Shown here piece after piece: positions 33,059 to 41,890 of a DNA stretch of 64,000 nucleotides; the first letter of the stretch is position 1; every line of letters starts with the position of its first letter. The translations under genes and the position numbers were made by a program. The notes beneath the pieces are model-generated. The model was not told the DNA's origin. It ran no database searches and was given only the letters and a program-made list of their open reading frames with translations. Where the stretch lies: assembly GCF_900156785.1 (NCBI RefSeq), contig NZ_FTOP01000010.1, forward strand, positions 92,035-156,034, read 5' to 3'. Source of the DNA: Belliella pelovolcani. GTDB taxonomy: Bacteria > Bacteroidota > Bacteroidia > Cytophagales > Cyclobacteriaceae.

Positions 33059-34489
33059 ATGAGTTCAGAGGCTAATGCAGTATGGAAGGAATGTTTGCGT
33101 GTCATCGAGCAACACGTAAATGAACAAAGTTTCTCAACTTGGTTCAAACCTATCAATCCTGTTAGATTAGATGGAAGTAGCCTGACGATACAGGTGCCGA
33201 GTCAGTTTTTTTACGAGTGGCTAGAGGACAACTATGTAGAAGTACTCAAGCTAGCCATCAAAACAACCCTAGGTGCCGGCGGCAGATTAGAATATGCAGT
33301 AGTAGTGGACCGAGGTAATTCGCAGAACCAACCTTATATGGTCAGCTATCCTCAGGGAAATGCTTCTGCGACTGCCAAGAAAGCAAACATGAATGGGACA
33401 CCACAAGAAAGTCGCAGCCCATTTGAGATGCAGTCTCTAGACAGCGACATGCTCTTACAATCCAATCTCAACCCGAATTATTCTTTCAATACTTATATAG
33501 AAGGAGACTGCAATAGACTAGCCCGATCGGCTGGTTTTGCAGTAGCTACCAAGCCCGGCATCACTTCTTTCAACCCACTGATGGTCTATGGAGGTGTAGG
33601 ATTAGGCAAAACACACCTGGTACAGGCCATAGGGAACGAAATCAAAAATGGCCCCGAAGATAAGTTTGTACTTTATGTTTCCTCTGAGAAATTTGTCAAC
33701 CAATTCATGGATTCCATCAAAGATGGCAACGTGAAGAGTTTTACCAATTTCTACATGCAAGTTGATGTGCTGATAATCGATGATATTCAGTTCTTGGCGG
33801 GCAAGGATAGGACGCAAGAGATGTTTTTCCATATCTTCAATCACCTGCACCAGAATAAGAAACAAATTATCATGACCTCTGACTGTCCACCTAGGGACCT
33901 CAAAGGACTTGAAGAAAGGTTGCTCTCCAGGTTCAAGTGGGGCTTGACTGCTGATTTGCAGATGCCTGATTTTGAAACGAGGGTAGCTATCATCAAAAGG
34001 AAAATGCAGTCAGAAGGGATTTACATTCCTGATGATGTGATCGAATATTTGGCCTACACAGTAGACACCAATGTGAGAGAACTAGAAGGAGTCATGATCT
34101 CCTTGATCGCACATGCTTCACTCAATAGGGTAGAGATTGACCTGACATTGGCAAAGACGATCATGAAAAACATCGTCAAGGATATAGAAACTGAAGTTGG
34201 CATTGATTTCATACAAAAAACTGTCTCTGACTATTTTGAGATCAAGCTAGACGACCTCAAAGCCAAAACTAGAAAAAAGGAAATCGTAACTGCAAGGCAG
34301 GTAGCGATGTACTTCTCCAAAGAGTTTACAAACCATTCCTTAAAGTCTATTGGCTATCATTTTGGGGGTAGAGATCACAGTACTGTGATTCACGCCATAC
34401 AAACAGTCAATGACTTAATGGAAACAGATACTGCCTTCAGAAACTCGGTGAATGAGTTGAAGAAAAAATTCAAAATGCGATCTTATTAA
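33059..34489 (+). CDS. dnaA: Chromosomal replication initiator protein DnaA
   Basis: A 476-residue AAA+ initiator that binds DnaA boxes and opens the origin. Domain I is at 1-90 (WKECLRVIEQHVNEQSFSTWF). A short variable linker follows. Domain III has GGVGLGKTHLVQAIG (Walker A, ~183) and VLIIDDIQFLAGKDRTQE (Walker B), and domain IV carries the signature GGRDHSTVIHAIQTV near the C-terminus. The gene stands alone, with no dnaN beside it and no evident cluster of DnaA boxes in the flanks, so the origin is not visible here. Confidence 0.98.
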   Translation: MSSEANAVWKECLRVIEQHVNEQSFSTWFKPINPVRLDGSSLTIQVPSQFFYEWLEDNYVEVLKLAIKTTLGAGGRLEYAVVVDRGNSQNQPYMVSYPQGNASATAKKANMNGTPQESRSPFEMQSLDSDMLLQSNLNPNYSFNTYIEGDCNRLARSAGFAVATKPGITSFNPLMVYGGVGLGKTHLVQAIGNEIKNGPEDKFVLYVSSEKFVNQFMDSIKDGNVKSFTNFYMQVDVLIIDDIQFLAGKDRTQEMFFHIFNHLHQNKKQIIMTSDCPPRDLKGLEERLLSRFKWGLTADLQMPDFETRVAIIKRKMQSEGIYIPDDVIEYLAYTVDTNVRELEGVMISLIAHASLNRVEIDLTLAKTIMKNIVKDIETEVGIDFIQKTVSDYFEIKLDDLKAKTRKKEIVTARQVAMYFSKEFTNHSLKSIGYHFGGRDHSTVIHAIQTVNDLMETDTAFRNSVNELKKKFKMRSY

Positions 34490-34506
34490 AAGGTCGCATT
34501 TTTTCA
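34472..34506 (+). terminator. Terminator of dnaA
   Basis: AAATGCGA / TCGCATTT stem overlapping the last dnaA codons, followed by TTTTTTCATTTT. Confidence 0.8.
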
Positions 34507-34508
34507 TT

Positions 34509-35549
34509 TTATCTTAAAATTTGATTCATAAATAGCTGTACCAGTGCTCTTGCTTTTTTGATTGCAGAAACTTTTCCTGACTTGATATCAGCCAATGATT
34601 CATCCAAATCCTTTTTAATGGCCATATCATTATAAAAGTTGGTTTCCAGCAGGTACTTGACATGCTCGTGCATCCAGTTGGCCCGTTGTTCAGCACGGTT
34701 AAACTCAAAAAATCCATTGCTATAAACCAAATCACGATATTCCTGTATCATCTGCCATATTTCGGGCAAGCCTTCTCCACTTAAACCTGAGCAGGTTTTC
34801 ACTTTGGGATTCCATGAATTTTCTTTGGCGGGAAATAGGTGCAAGGCATTGGCATACTCTCTTTTGGCACGCTGAGCAGCCTCCTTATTATCTCCGTCGG
34901 CTTTGTTAATCACCAGAGCATCACACATTTCAATGATCCCTTTTTTGATTCCCTGCAATTCATCTCCTGCACCTGCCAGCATCAAGAGCAGAAAAAAATC
35001 AACCATGCCCTTGACAGCTATCTCAGACTGCCCCACCCCAACTGTTTCGATAAATACCACATCAAAACCTGCTGCTTCACATAGCAACATGGCTTCTCGA
35101 GTCCTGGCACTTACACCACCCAGCGTGGTACCAGAGGGGCTTGGCCTGATATAAGCGCGCTTGTCCATTGATAGTTTCTCCATTCTGGTTTTATCGCCTA
35201 GAATGCTCCCTCGGCTCGATTGACTACTAGGGTCTACAGCAAGCACCGCCAACTTATAACCTTGCTCAATGACCAGCCAACCAAACTTCTCGATAAAAGT
35301 ACTCTTGCCAACCCCAGGAACTCCTGTGATTCCAATTCTGATTGACTTGCCTGCATGTGGCAGCACTGCATCCATGACCTCTTCTGCCAAAACCTGGTCT
35401 GTGGGCAGAGCACTCTCCACAAGGGTGATCGCCTGACTTAATATCACCCGATCACCATTTAATACACCGTCGATGTAAGCCTGTGCCGAAAGTCTATTTC
35501 TTTTTCTCAATCTTGATAAATTAATAATTGACAAAGGGGAATCGCGCAA
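34509..35549 (-). CDS. meaB: Methylmalonyl-CoA mutase-associated GTPase MeaB (ArgK-type)
   Basis: A G-protein chaperone that loads and protects the cobalamin cofactor of methylmalonyl-CoA mutase. The 346 residues show GITGVPGVGKSTFIEKFG (P-loop), AVLAVDPSSQSSRGSILGD, FIETVGVGQSE (switch II) and VINKADGDN (guanine specificity). It is not linked to the mutase operon at 17.5-21.1 kb but clearly serves it. Its start overlaps the preceding small membrane-protein gene by 29 bases. An internal start is possible but not needed. Confidence 0.95.
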   Translation of the reverse strand: MRDSPLSIINLSRLRKRNRLSAQAYIDGVLNGDRVILSQAITLVESALPTDQVLAEEVMDAVLPHAGKSIRIGITGVPGVGKSTFIEKFGWLVIEQGYKLAVLAVDPSSQSSRGSILGDKTRMEKLSMDKRAYIRPSPSGTTLGGVSARTREAMLLCEAAGFDVVFIETVGVGQSEIAVKGMVDFFLLLMLAGAGDELQGIKKGIIEMCDALVINKADGDNKEAAQRAKREYANALHLFPAKENSWNPKVKTCSGLSGEGLPEIWQMIQEYRDLVYSNGFFEFNRAEQRANWMHEHVKYLLETNFYNDMAIKKDLDESLADIKSGKVSAIKKARALVQLFMNQILR

Positions 35550-35931
35550 ACTTCACTCCTCCCATGGCTGATTTCTCATAACTGGCCACACAATAGGACT
35601 GATACTCCTCCGAGAAATATGGTGCCTCTGGGAAAGTTTCATTTGGCGTCTTTGCTTTATCCATAAAGAAAAAAACCTTCGTATTGCCATATTTGGTATG
35701 GGGCATATAGTCTCCATATTGCTCCAGTGTGTTCCAGAGCGTATCAGCGGCATATACTACATACACCCTGATTACCGGTCCAGTATTGTTTTCATTTCGG
35801 TAAAATGCCATCTCTTCAAAATCGATCTCCAAATCCTTGATGCCTGGCTGGGTAAATGATTCTTTGACAATCCAAATCATCACCAAGGCTACCCCAAGGA
35901 TCAAAACATAAAATAGATAGGAAGAGCGCAT
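35521..35931 (-). CDS. Small membrane-anchored protein of unknown function
   Basis: 136 residues with one N-terminal membrane segment (YLFYVLILGVALVMIWIV) and a soluble domain facing the periplasm, with no Cys pair or known motif. The soluble part includes VIRVYVVYAADTLWNTLEQYGDYMP and KVFFFMDKAKTPNETFPEA. The 29-base overlap with meaB suggests co-translation. I do not recognise a family. Confidence 0.7.
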   Translation of the reverse strand: MRSSYLFYVLILGVALVMIWIVKESFTQPGIKDLEIDFEEMAFYRNENNTGPVIRVYVVYAADTLWNTLEQYGDYMPHTKYGNTKVFFFMDKAKTPNETFPEAPYFSEEYQSYCVASYEKSAMGGVKFARFPFVNY

Positions 35932-35983
35932 GTTCTTAGAGACTTTTACATTTAAAGCCTTAATTTAGCAGAAAAAAAGTACA

Positions 35984-36526
35984 ATGGCCTTCGAATATAT
36001 CAAAGCTCTTCATATCATTTTTATTGTCACCTGGTTTGCAGGCCTATTTTATATCGTTAGGCTTTTTATTTATCAGGCTGAGGCTTGGGAAAAACCCGAA
36101 GAAGAACGGAAAATACTGGTTCCTCAACTGAACCTCATGGCCAACCGTCTGTGGTACATCATCACTTGGCCATCAGCTATTTTAACTTTAATTTTTGGCT
36201 TTTGGGTACTTTCATACAGGTGGGGATATATGCAGCTGGGGTTTATGCATGCGAAGTTGGCTTTTGTATTCTTATTGTACTTATATCACTTTTATTGTCA
36301 AAAGATTTACAAAGATTTGCAAAATGGCAAATCTAAATGGACCTCTACACAGTTAAGAATATGGAACGAAGTTGCGACTGTGTTGCTTTTTGCCATCGTC
36401 TTCCTGATCGTCTTAAAAAGCTTGATCAGCGTAGTATGGGGAATCGTTGGTTTATTTGCGCTCAGTATCATCATGATGCTTGGCATCAAGTTTTACAAAA
36501 AAGTCAGAGAAAATAAGAAATCATAA
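35984..36526 (+). CDS. hemJ: HemJ-like protoporphyrinogen oxidase (CopD superfamily)
   Basis: A 180-residue inner-membrane protein with four or five membrane segments. The family's conserved His and nearby residues are visible in KALHIIFIVTWFAGLFYIVRLF and FMHAKLAFVFLLYLYH. HemJ oxidises protoporphyrinogen IX in haem synthesis. The gene is the first of a three-gene operon with an SCO protein and a cytochrome c, which fits haem/respiration. The wider CopD family includes copper-related members, so the HemJ call rests on length and the His-containing first helix. Confidence 0.82.
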   Translation: MAFEYIKALHIIFIVTWFAGLFYIVRLFIYQAEAWEKPEEERKILVPQLNLMANRLWYIITWPSAILTLIFGFWVLSYRWGYMQLGFMHAKLAFVFLLYLYHFYCQKIYKDLQNGKSKWTSTQLRIWNEVATVLLFAIVFLIVLKSLISVVWGIVGLFALSIIMMLGIKFYKKVRENKKS

Positions 36527-36529
36527 ATT

Positions 36530-37192
36530 ATGCTTACAATGATCAAAACACTCAAGTCCATTGCTATCATCGCTGTTTTGGGATTCACATGGATGAGCTG
36601 TTCACAAAAAGTAGAAGATCAAAACTCAAGCCTGCCGATTTTAGGAAATTGGCATGTAAACGAGATCGAATTAGAAGGAAAATTGATTCAGGACACCATC
36701 TACCATAAGATAGCAGACTTTTCATTTACCAATCAAGAGGGAAGGGAAATCAGCAATTACACCACAGCTGGCAAAGTCTACGTGGCTGACTTTTTCTTCA
36801 CCACCTGCCCGACCATTTGTCCGATTATGAAAACACAGATGCTTCGTGTATATGAAGCATTCAAAGACGAGGAGCAATTTATGATCTTGAGTCACACATT
36901 AGACCCTGAGCATGATACTGAGGAATTGCTAAAAGAGTTTGCAGAGAAAATTGGAGTAAATGATGATCAAACTTGGCAGTTTCTCACAGGAGACCAAGAG
37001 AAAATCTTTGAAATCGGTCAGACGAGCTATTTGACAACTGCCATGGAAGACAAAAATGAACCTGGAGGAATTCTCCACTCGGGAGCATTTGTACTGATAG
37101 ATCAAAAAGGTAGAATCAGAGGAGTATACGATGGCACTAAAGAAGATCAAGTCAATAGATTGATGAGAGATATTCCTAAACTACTGAAGTAA
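36530..37192 (+). CDS. SCO1/SenC-family copper chaperone lipoprotein
   Basis: 220 residues. A lipoprotein signal ends in WMSCSQ (lipid Cys ~24). The thioredoxin-like domain has the copper-binding CxxxC in FFFTTCPTICPIM (~98-102) and the distal His in GGILHSGAFVLID. SCO proteins deliver copper to the CuA site of cytochrome oxidase or act as thiol oxidoreductases. It lies 3 bases after hemJ, and the cytochrome c ATG follows its stop codon directly. ATG 36539 is an alternative start. Confidence 0.92.
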   Translation: MLTMIKTLKSIAIIAVLGFTWMSCSQKVEDQNSSLPILGNWHVNEIELEGKLIQDTIYHKIADFSFTNQEGREISNYTTAGKVYVADFFFTTCPTICPIMKTQMLRVYEAFKDEEQFMILSHTLDPEHDTEELLKEFAEKIGVNDDQTWQFLTGDQEKIFEIGQTSYLTTAMEDKNEPGGILHSGAFVLIDQKGRIRGVYDGTKEDQVNRLMRDIPKLLK

Positions 37193-37636
37193 ATGAAACT
37201 GAATTTAGGGATAATTATATCTTTTTTGATACTGACGATAGCGACTTGCGGTGCAGAAAAAGACCCACTTGACAAAGGACTTGCAGATATTCGAGACTCC
37301 AAAGTCATGCAATATGCTATCGAAGGAAAGATACTATATGAAAATTACTGTTCCAATTGTCATCAGGCAGATGGAACCGGGCTTGGAAAATTGATCCCTC
37401 CACTACGTGGTTCTGACTACATGCTGGAAGACATTGGCAGAACCGTACATATCATCAAATACGGTCTAAAGGGAGAAATCATAGTGAATGGTGAAAAATA
37501 CAATCAACCCATGCCTGCCAATCCACAACTGACCAATATGGAAATTGCACAGATCGTGACTTATCTATACAATATCTGGGGAAGCAACGAAGGGGTAATC
37601 GACAGTAAAAAAATAGAGAACTATTTATCTGAATAG
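37193..37636 (+). CDS. Class I cytochrome c lipoprotein
   Basis: 147 residues. A lipoprotein-type signal (IISFLILTIATCGAEKD) is followed by a single c-type haem site YCSNCHQADGTGLGKLIPPL (CxxCH at ~52-56) and a distal Met likely in QPMPANP. The first base of its ATG directly follows the SCO stop. Probably an electron carrier to a terminal oxidase. Confidence 0.93.
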   Translation: MKLNLGIIISFLILTIATCGAEKDPLDKGLADIRDSKVMQYAIEGKILYENYCSNCHQADGTGLGKLIPPLRGSDYMLEDIGRTVHIIKYGLKGEIIVNGEKYNQPMPANPQLTNMEIAQIVTYLYNIWGSNEGVIDSKKIENYLSE

Positions 37637-37637
37637 A

Positions 37638-38069
37638 TCAGCCCTCTCCCAATTCTGATTTAGCCCGCTGCATTGATGAAGTGATGTCTTCATGAACTTT
37701 TTGGATCATTGACTTCTGTTCTAAAAGATAGGCCTCAACCTCCTCTGCACTCATTTCATCTGTATTTTGCTTGAATTGGCGCATCCACACAAACATGCCG
37801 TCAAAAGCTTCGTCCAGTTGCTTGGCCAATAGCCTCAATTCTTGTACTTCATCTGCGTTGTCTGATCCCGAAGAACTTTCTAATTCATCTGCCTTTGCAG
37901 CTATTTTCTTTCTGAGCGTCTTCAAATCTCCCATAAAAGGCATCACCTCATCATGAATCTCAATGACCTCAGCTCTAAGTCGCTGATTAGCTTCCTCTTT
38001 GCTTTCACCACAAGAGAAAAGAAATAGAAATAATGCGAATACCGAAAAACTCTTAAAAACTGTCTTCAT
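37638..38069 (-). CDS. Helical lipoprotein of unknown function
   Basis: 143 residues. A lipoprotein signal (FALFLFLFSCGES, Cys ~20) is followed by an almost wholly alpha-helical, charged domain with heptad-like patterning (RAEVIEIHDEVMPFMGDL, then QELRLLAKQLDEAF and KSMIQKVHEDI). The single WMRQF aromatic cluster near residue 98 is common in Bacteroidota relatives. Function unknown. It is convergent with the cytochrome c gene with one base between stops and no terminator visible. Confidence 0.72.
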   Translation of the reverse strand: MKTVFKSFSVFALFLFLFSCGESKEEANQRLRAEVIEIHDEVMPFMGDLKTLRKKIAAKADELESSSGSDNADEVQELRLLAKQLDEAFDGMFVWMRQFKQNTDEMSAEEVEAYLLEQKSMIQKVHEDITSSMQRAKSELGEG

Positions 38070-38123
38070 TTTCTTTGGTTGATCAACAACACAAAGAAAA
38101 TTTAATTTAACTTAAAAAAGAAA

Positions 38124-38543
38124 TTATTTCACAATAACATTACATTTTCTATGAAATTTCCAGTTTACAATATGTATAATAACCAAAGCAACAGAAGCAA
38201 TCAATGATACAAAAATCATCCAGCTAAACACATCATGCAGTAAAACTCCTACAGAAAAAATCGTCACTGCAACCCAAAGTGCTATTTTTATATTTCTAGA
38301 TTGTGTACTTTTAACAGCGCTTATCACGGCCCAAATTGCCAAAGCGACAAAAAGAAAATCCATCCAATGCCAGTGTACATGCGCATGATCATGGTCATGA
38401 CCGGCATGGTCATCATGTCCGAAAATAAAACCTGCCGAAATTAAGACTGGAAAAGCAAGGCAATGGATCAAACAGAGGACTGAAGCTGATATTCCTAAGA
38501 GGTCAGCAGATTGAGAGGAGATTCTTTTTAAAAATTGCAACAT
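38124..38543 (-). CDS. MerC-domain membrane protein
   Basis: 139 residues with four predicted membrane segments. The MerC signature is the N-terminal SADLLGISASVLCLIHCLAF with the paired Cys. A His/Asp-rich loop (GHDDHAGHDHDHAHVHWH) follows and suggests divalent metal binding, zinc being most likely. MerC proteins in Bacteroidota often sit near Fur/Zur-type control. The promoter's -7 box lies only 5 bases before the ATG, and a TTGCAA-type repeat overlaps the start (38535-38554). Confidence 0.85.
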   Translation of the reverse strand: MLQFLKRISSQSADLLGISASVLCLIHCLAFPVLISAGFIFGHDDHAGHDHDHAHVHWHWMDFLFVALAIWAVISAVKSTQSRNIKIALWVAVTIFSVGVLLHDVFSWMIFVSLIASVALVIIHIVNWKFHRKCNVIVK

Positions 38544-38580
38544 AATTGCAAATATAGATATTTATTCGCTAGACATACAA
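38535..38580 (-). promoter_or_regulatory. MerC promoter with a TTGCAA repeat
   Basis: The minus strand has TTG (38578-38580), 21 bases, TATATTTG (38549-38556). The start point would be at or next to the ATG at 38543, so the mRNA may be leaderless. ATTGCAACATAATTGCAA (plus strand, from 38534) is a short near-symmetrical repeat over the start, like a Fur/Zur-family operator. Confidence 0.5.
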
Positions 38581-38598
38581 AAACTTAATAGATATTTC

Positions 38599-39423
38599 AT
38601 GAAACCGTTTTGTTTTGCCAAAAACCAAATAATAGATGCTCAATCAGCCAAAGTGCATCCTATGGATATAGGTCTAATCAGAGGCTATGGGATTTTTGAT
38701 TTCTTTCGGACTTCTAATTATACGCCTTTATTTTTATCTGACTACTTGGATAGATTTATCAGGTCTGCATCCAAAACCCATCTACAGCTCAATTATGATA
38801 AATCTGCACTTTCTGATATCATCCACCAATTGATTGAAAAAAACGATCTTAAAAATGGAGGCATTAGAATGCTCTTGACCGGAGGGGTATCGGAGAATCA
38901 TTTTTCGCCTGGAGCAGGGGATTTATTTATTTTCTGCGAAGACTTGATATTCCCATCTTTGGAAAAATACGAAAATGGTGTAAAACTTCTCAGTGCGGAG
39001 CATGTAAGGGCGATAGCCGATATCAAAACCACCAATTATGCCTTCCCTGTATGGTTGAGCGCAGACTGGAAAGCAAAGGGTGCTGAAGACGTAATCTACC
39101 ATCAGAATGGCATCATCTCTGAGAGCTCTCGCAGCAATATCTTTGTCATCAAAGATGGGGCTATCAATACGCCTGATGAACATATCCTCCATGGAATCAC
39201 TAGAATGCGCGTACTTGAACTTGCTCCTGAGACAAGCATCAGACAAGTGTCATTTGAGGAATTACTGAAAGCTGACGAGGCATTCATCACCAGTACAACT
39301 AAAAAAATCCTACCTATTACATCCATTGATAATCAAAAAATTGGCTCAGGTCTAGTTGGTCCCATCACCAAACAATTGATGACTGACTTTGAAGCCATGG
39401 AGAAGCAAATCGTCTTCAAATAA
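38599..39423 (+). CDS. Class IV PLP aminotransferase (branched-chain aminotransferase / aminodeoxychorismate lyase-like)
   Basis: A 274-residue fold-type IV enzyme. Key features are an early VHPMDIGLIRGYGIFDFFRT, the Schiff-base Lys in ADIKTTNYAFPVWL (~140), and ISESSRSNIFVIKDGAINTP, where the Glu and Ser hold PLP. It is shorter than IlvE and close to PabC or D-amino acid transaminase, so the substrate is open. It is transcribed away from the MerC gene and ends in a strong terminator. Confidence 0.86.
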   Translation: MKPFCFAKNQIIDAQSAKVHPMDIGLIRGYGIFDFFRTSNYTPLFLSDYLDRFIRSASKTHLQLNYDKSALSDIIHQLIEKNDLKNGGIRMLLTGGVSENHFSPGAGDLFIFCEDLIFPSLEKYENGVKLLSAEHVRAIADIKTTNYAFPVWLSADWKAKGAEDVIYHQNGIISESSRSNIFVIKDGAINTPDEHILHGITRMRVLELAPETSIRQVSFEELLKADEAFITSTTKKILPITSIDNQKIGSGLVGPITKQLMTDFEAMEKQIVFK

Positions 39424-39457
39424 AAAACTTGCTGATCTCAGATCAGCAGGTTTTTTT
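39422..39457 (+). terminator. Terminator of the class IV aminotransferase gene
   Basis: AACTTGCTGATC / GATCAGCAGGTT with a 3-base loop, then TTTTTTT. The A-run on the other side allows use from both strands. Confidence 0.88.
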
Positions 39458-39549
39458 ATACTTCATGATTTCCCACTTTTAGATGGATAATCATATACAC
39501 TGCTGTAGTACCCTCACTGTGGTTCGTTGCCTGATTCTTGACTCTTTGA

Positions 39550-39987
39550 TCAATTCAAAATCTCAGCATCGACCACGATATACATAAGTTTTTCTGGATC
39601 CTTATCATTGAGTGTGAGCTTGCCCCTTACACGAACCCTCTTTGAAGTGTATTTGATAGGATTCTTCATCATTACTTCCATGACTGTCTCAGGTCCACCA
39701 GACCCACAAAAGAAGCATTCTGCCAATGGAAGAGAAGAAAGGATGATATGCTCAGGTTTGAACATTCCCTCGAATGGAATGATATAACCATCTGCTTCCA
39801 CCACTTTGCCTTCTAATTTTTTGATTTTATCACTGAACACAGGGATGTACAATTCACCAAAATCATCTTCTCCGATTTTGTAAGTTACTTCTGACAAGTC
39901 TCTCCATACATTGTTAGAAGTTTGAGCCACGGTAAGTGTGGACACAAATACCATTGCGATTATAAATAGTGTTCTCTTCAATTTCAT
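39550..39987 (-). CDS. DUF3299-like secreted protein
   Basis: 145 residues. The signal peptide (LFIIAMVFVSTLTVAQ) is followed by a small beta-rich domain with EGKVVEADGYIIPFEGMF, then a Cys-containing loop LAECFFCGSGGPETVMEV and a final OB-like GKLTLNDKDPEKLMYIVVDA. The Cys pair could bind metal. It lies 3' of an ABC permease and ATPase on the same strand. In Vibrio a DUF3299 protein belongs to the zinc-regulated zrg transporter set (recalled, not checked), and the His-rich permease next to it supports a metal role. Confidence 0.78.
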   Translation of the reverse strand: MKLKRTLFIIAMVFVSTLTVAQTSNNVWRDLSEVTYKIGEDDFGELYIPVFSDKIKKLEGKVVEADGYIIPFEGMFKPEHIILSSLPLAECFFCGSGGPETVMEVMMKNPIKYTSKRVRVRGKLTLNDKDPEKLMYIVVDAEILN

Positions 39988-40035
39988 ATTAATTATTAAT
40001 CTCTTATTGGGTTGACAATTTGAAACTTAAGCGAT

Positions 40036-41259
40036 TTAAGACTTTGTGAGTTGTTTTGCAATATCTGTTTGATATGCGGTCCAAGCAGGTATCAGTGAGG
40101 CCATAAAACCTACTGCTATCGCATAGCCGATGATATACAACTCTTCTCGCAAGAATACTGCTGCAGACAATCCACTGATCGCTCCTTGTTCGTTTTGCAT
40201 AACGAGAACTGCTAAGAAAAGGTGCCCGATAGCTATTCCAATCAGCGCTCCAAGGAAAGTAAGAATGATCCCCTCCAATACAATGTGAACAAATAGCTGA
40301 AAGCTGGACGCTCCTAAAGTTCTCATCACTGCGAGATCGTACTTCCTTTCTTTGAGTGAATTGAAAAGTGCAATGAAAATCCCCAAGCCAGCGATTACGA
40401 TGATTGCGAAGGCAAGCCCTTGGATCAATTTTACTCCCACGCCAAGCAACTCAAATAGCCTAGAAATCTCGAATGATGGTGAGGCTGCCTGCATGGATGT
40501 CCTGCTATTGATAAACCTTGGCAACTGAACTGCCGCCATAGGATTGCGGTACTGAAGTAATAGCGAAGTCACCTCCCTATCTTCATCGGCTGGAGGAAAT
40601 CCTGAAGTGGTCACATCCGCTTCAAACTTATCATGATCATGTCCTTCATCATGGGAATACCATACAGATTCTATACTCGTCAAGATCAAGTTATCTAGCA
40701 CATTGCTACTCTTTGCTAAGATACCGGTGATTTTGTAAGGATGCTCATCATGCTCGTGACTACTGCTCCCAATACCATGTGAACCAATAAAGGAATCACC
40801 TACCTTGAGGTTGAGTTTCTCGGCTACTACTGCTCCTAGGACTACATCGAATGGCTTTCTCCATACCTCCCCATTTTCGATTTCAGCTTTGTATAGCTCA
40901 AGGTAATCGTGATTGGTCCCTACAATTCTATATCCTTGGTAGTTATCACCCATTCCCAAAGGAATGATATTTTTCACAAGCCTATTTCTAGAAAGAGATT
41001 GTGCTTCTTCCATATCGATGTTTCCTGTAGGGTAATCAATGTGGTACACACTTGACAAGATCAATTGAAGTGGACTCCCCTTGGCTCCGACGACCAAATC
41101 AATTCCTTCTGCATCTTTGGTCATCTTATTTTCAAACTGATCTTGGATCAAAATCAAAACAGTGATAATGGCTAGACCCAATGCCAACAATAAGATATTC
41201 AGCCCAGTATTCAAAGGCTTCGCGACAAGATATTTCCAGCTTAGTTTGAGCATATTCAT
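40036..41259 (-). CDS. ABC transporter permease, FtsX/MacB type, with His-rich periplasmic loop
   Basis: 407 residues. One N-terminal membrane helix, a ~220-residue periplasmic domain and three C-terminal helices (FAIIVIAGLGIFIALFNSL; VLEGIILTFLGALIGIAIGH; LYIIGYAIAVGFMASLIPAW) give the MacB/FtsX topology. The periplasmic domain carries two His/Asp-rich patches (SSSHEHDEHPYK and SHDEGHDHDKFE), which is unusual for LolC-type permeases and suggests metal sensing or handling. Its start overlaps the ATPase gene stop by 4 bases. Confidence 0.86.
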   Translation of the reverse strand: MNMLKLSWKYLVAKPLNTGLNILLLALGLAIITVLILIQDQFENKMTKDAEGIDLVVGAKGSPLQLILSSVYHIDYPTGNIDMEEAQSLSRNRLVKNIIPLGMGDNYQGYRIVGTNHDYLELYKAEIENGEVWRKPFDVVLGAVVAEKLNLKVGDSFIGSHGIGSSSHEHDEHPYKITGILAKSSNVLDNLILTSIESVWYSHDEGHDHDKFEADVTTSGFPPADEDREVTSLLLQYRNPMAAVQLPRFINSRTSMQAASPSFEISRLFELLGVGVKLIQGLAFAIIVIAGLGIFIALFNSLKERKYDLAVMRTLGASSFQLFVHIVLEGIILTFLGALIGIAIGHLFLAVLVMQNEQGAISGLSAAVFLREELYIIGYAIAVGFMASLIPAWTAYQTDIAKQLTKS

Positions 41260-41888
41260 GATAGACCTCCCATGATAATGTGGTTAGAAATATGATCTTT
41301 GACCCTTTGGTCATGGGTAACAATGATCAAAGCAGCATTGAACTTCTGCGCTTGTTCTTGCAATAGCTTGACTACGATTGAGGCATTTTCATCATCTAAA
41401 CTTGCCGTAGGTTCATCTGCTAAGATCAATTGAGGATGATTGGCAAGGGCTCTGGCAATGGAAACGCGCTGAGCCTCTCCTTCGCTGAGGGTCGTCACTT
41501 TAGACTTTCTTTTTTCGTAAATCCCAAGTTCTTTCAAGAGCTCAAGATTCCTTTCACCTTTGGCTCCTACAAAAAAATTGGCCAGACGTAAATTCTCCTC
41601 CACGGTCAAAGGAGCTAGTATGTGGGGCTTTTGGAATACAATTCCGATATGTTTACCTCTGAATTTATCGAGTTTGGCTCCACTCAGCTCGTTGATCATG
41701 GTATTCCCAAGCTTGACTTCTCCGGCATTGGGCTTGAGCAATCCTCCCAAAATATTGAGGATGGTAGTCTTCCCACTACCTGATCTACCAAGAATCAAAA
41801 GTTGTTCACCTGCTTTGAGACTGATATCTGGAATATAAAAACTATTTTGAGCGTCGTATTGAAATTTGATGTTCTTTACTGATAGCAT
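41256..41888 (-). CDS. ABC transporter ATP-binding protein, LolD/MacB type
   Basis: 210 residues. Walker A ILGRSGSGKTTILN, Q-loop FQKPHILAPLTVEENL, signature LSEGEAQRVSIARALA and Walker B LILADEPTASLDDEN are all present. It powers the permease encoded by the overlapping downstream gene. It starts 2 bases after the stop of the receiver-kinase gene, so the sensor gene and the transporter may form one operon. Confidence 0.92.
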   Translation of the reverse strand: MLSVKNIKFQYDAQNSFYIPDISLKAGEQLLILGRSGSGKTTILNILGGLLKPNAGEVKLGNTMINELSGAKLDKFRGKHIGIVFQKPHILAPLTVEENLRLANFFVGAKGERNLELLKELGIYEKRKSKVTTLSEGEAQRVSIARALANHPQLILADEPTASLDDENASIVVKLLQEQAQKFNAALIIVTHDQRVKDHISNHIIMGGLS

Positions 41889-41890
41889 AT

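Noticed and set aside
33000..34600. Replication origin next to dnaA
   Set aside because: No cluster of TTATNCACA-type boxes or AT-rich unwinding repeats was seen on either side. In Bacteroidota the origin is often elsewhere.
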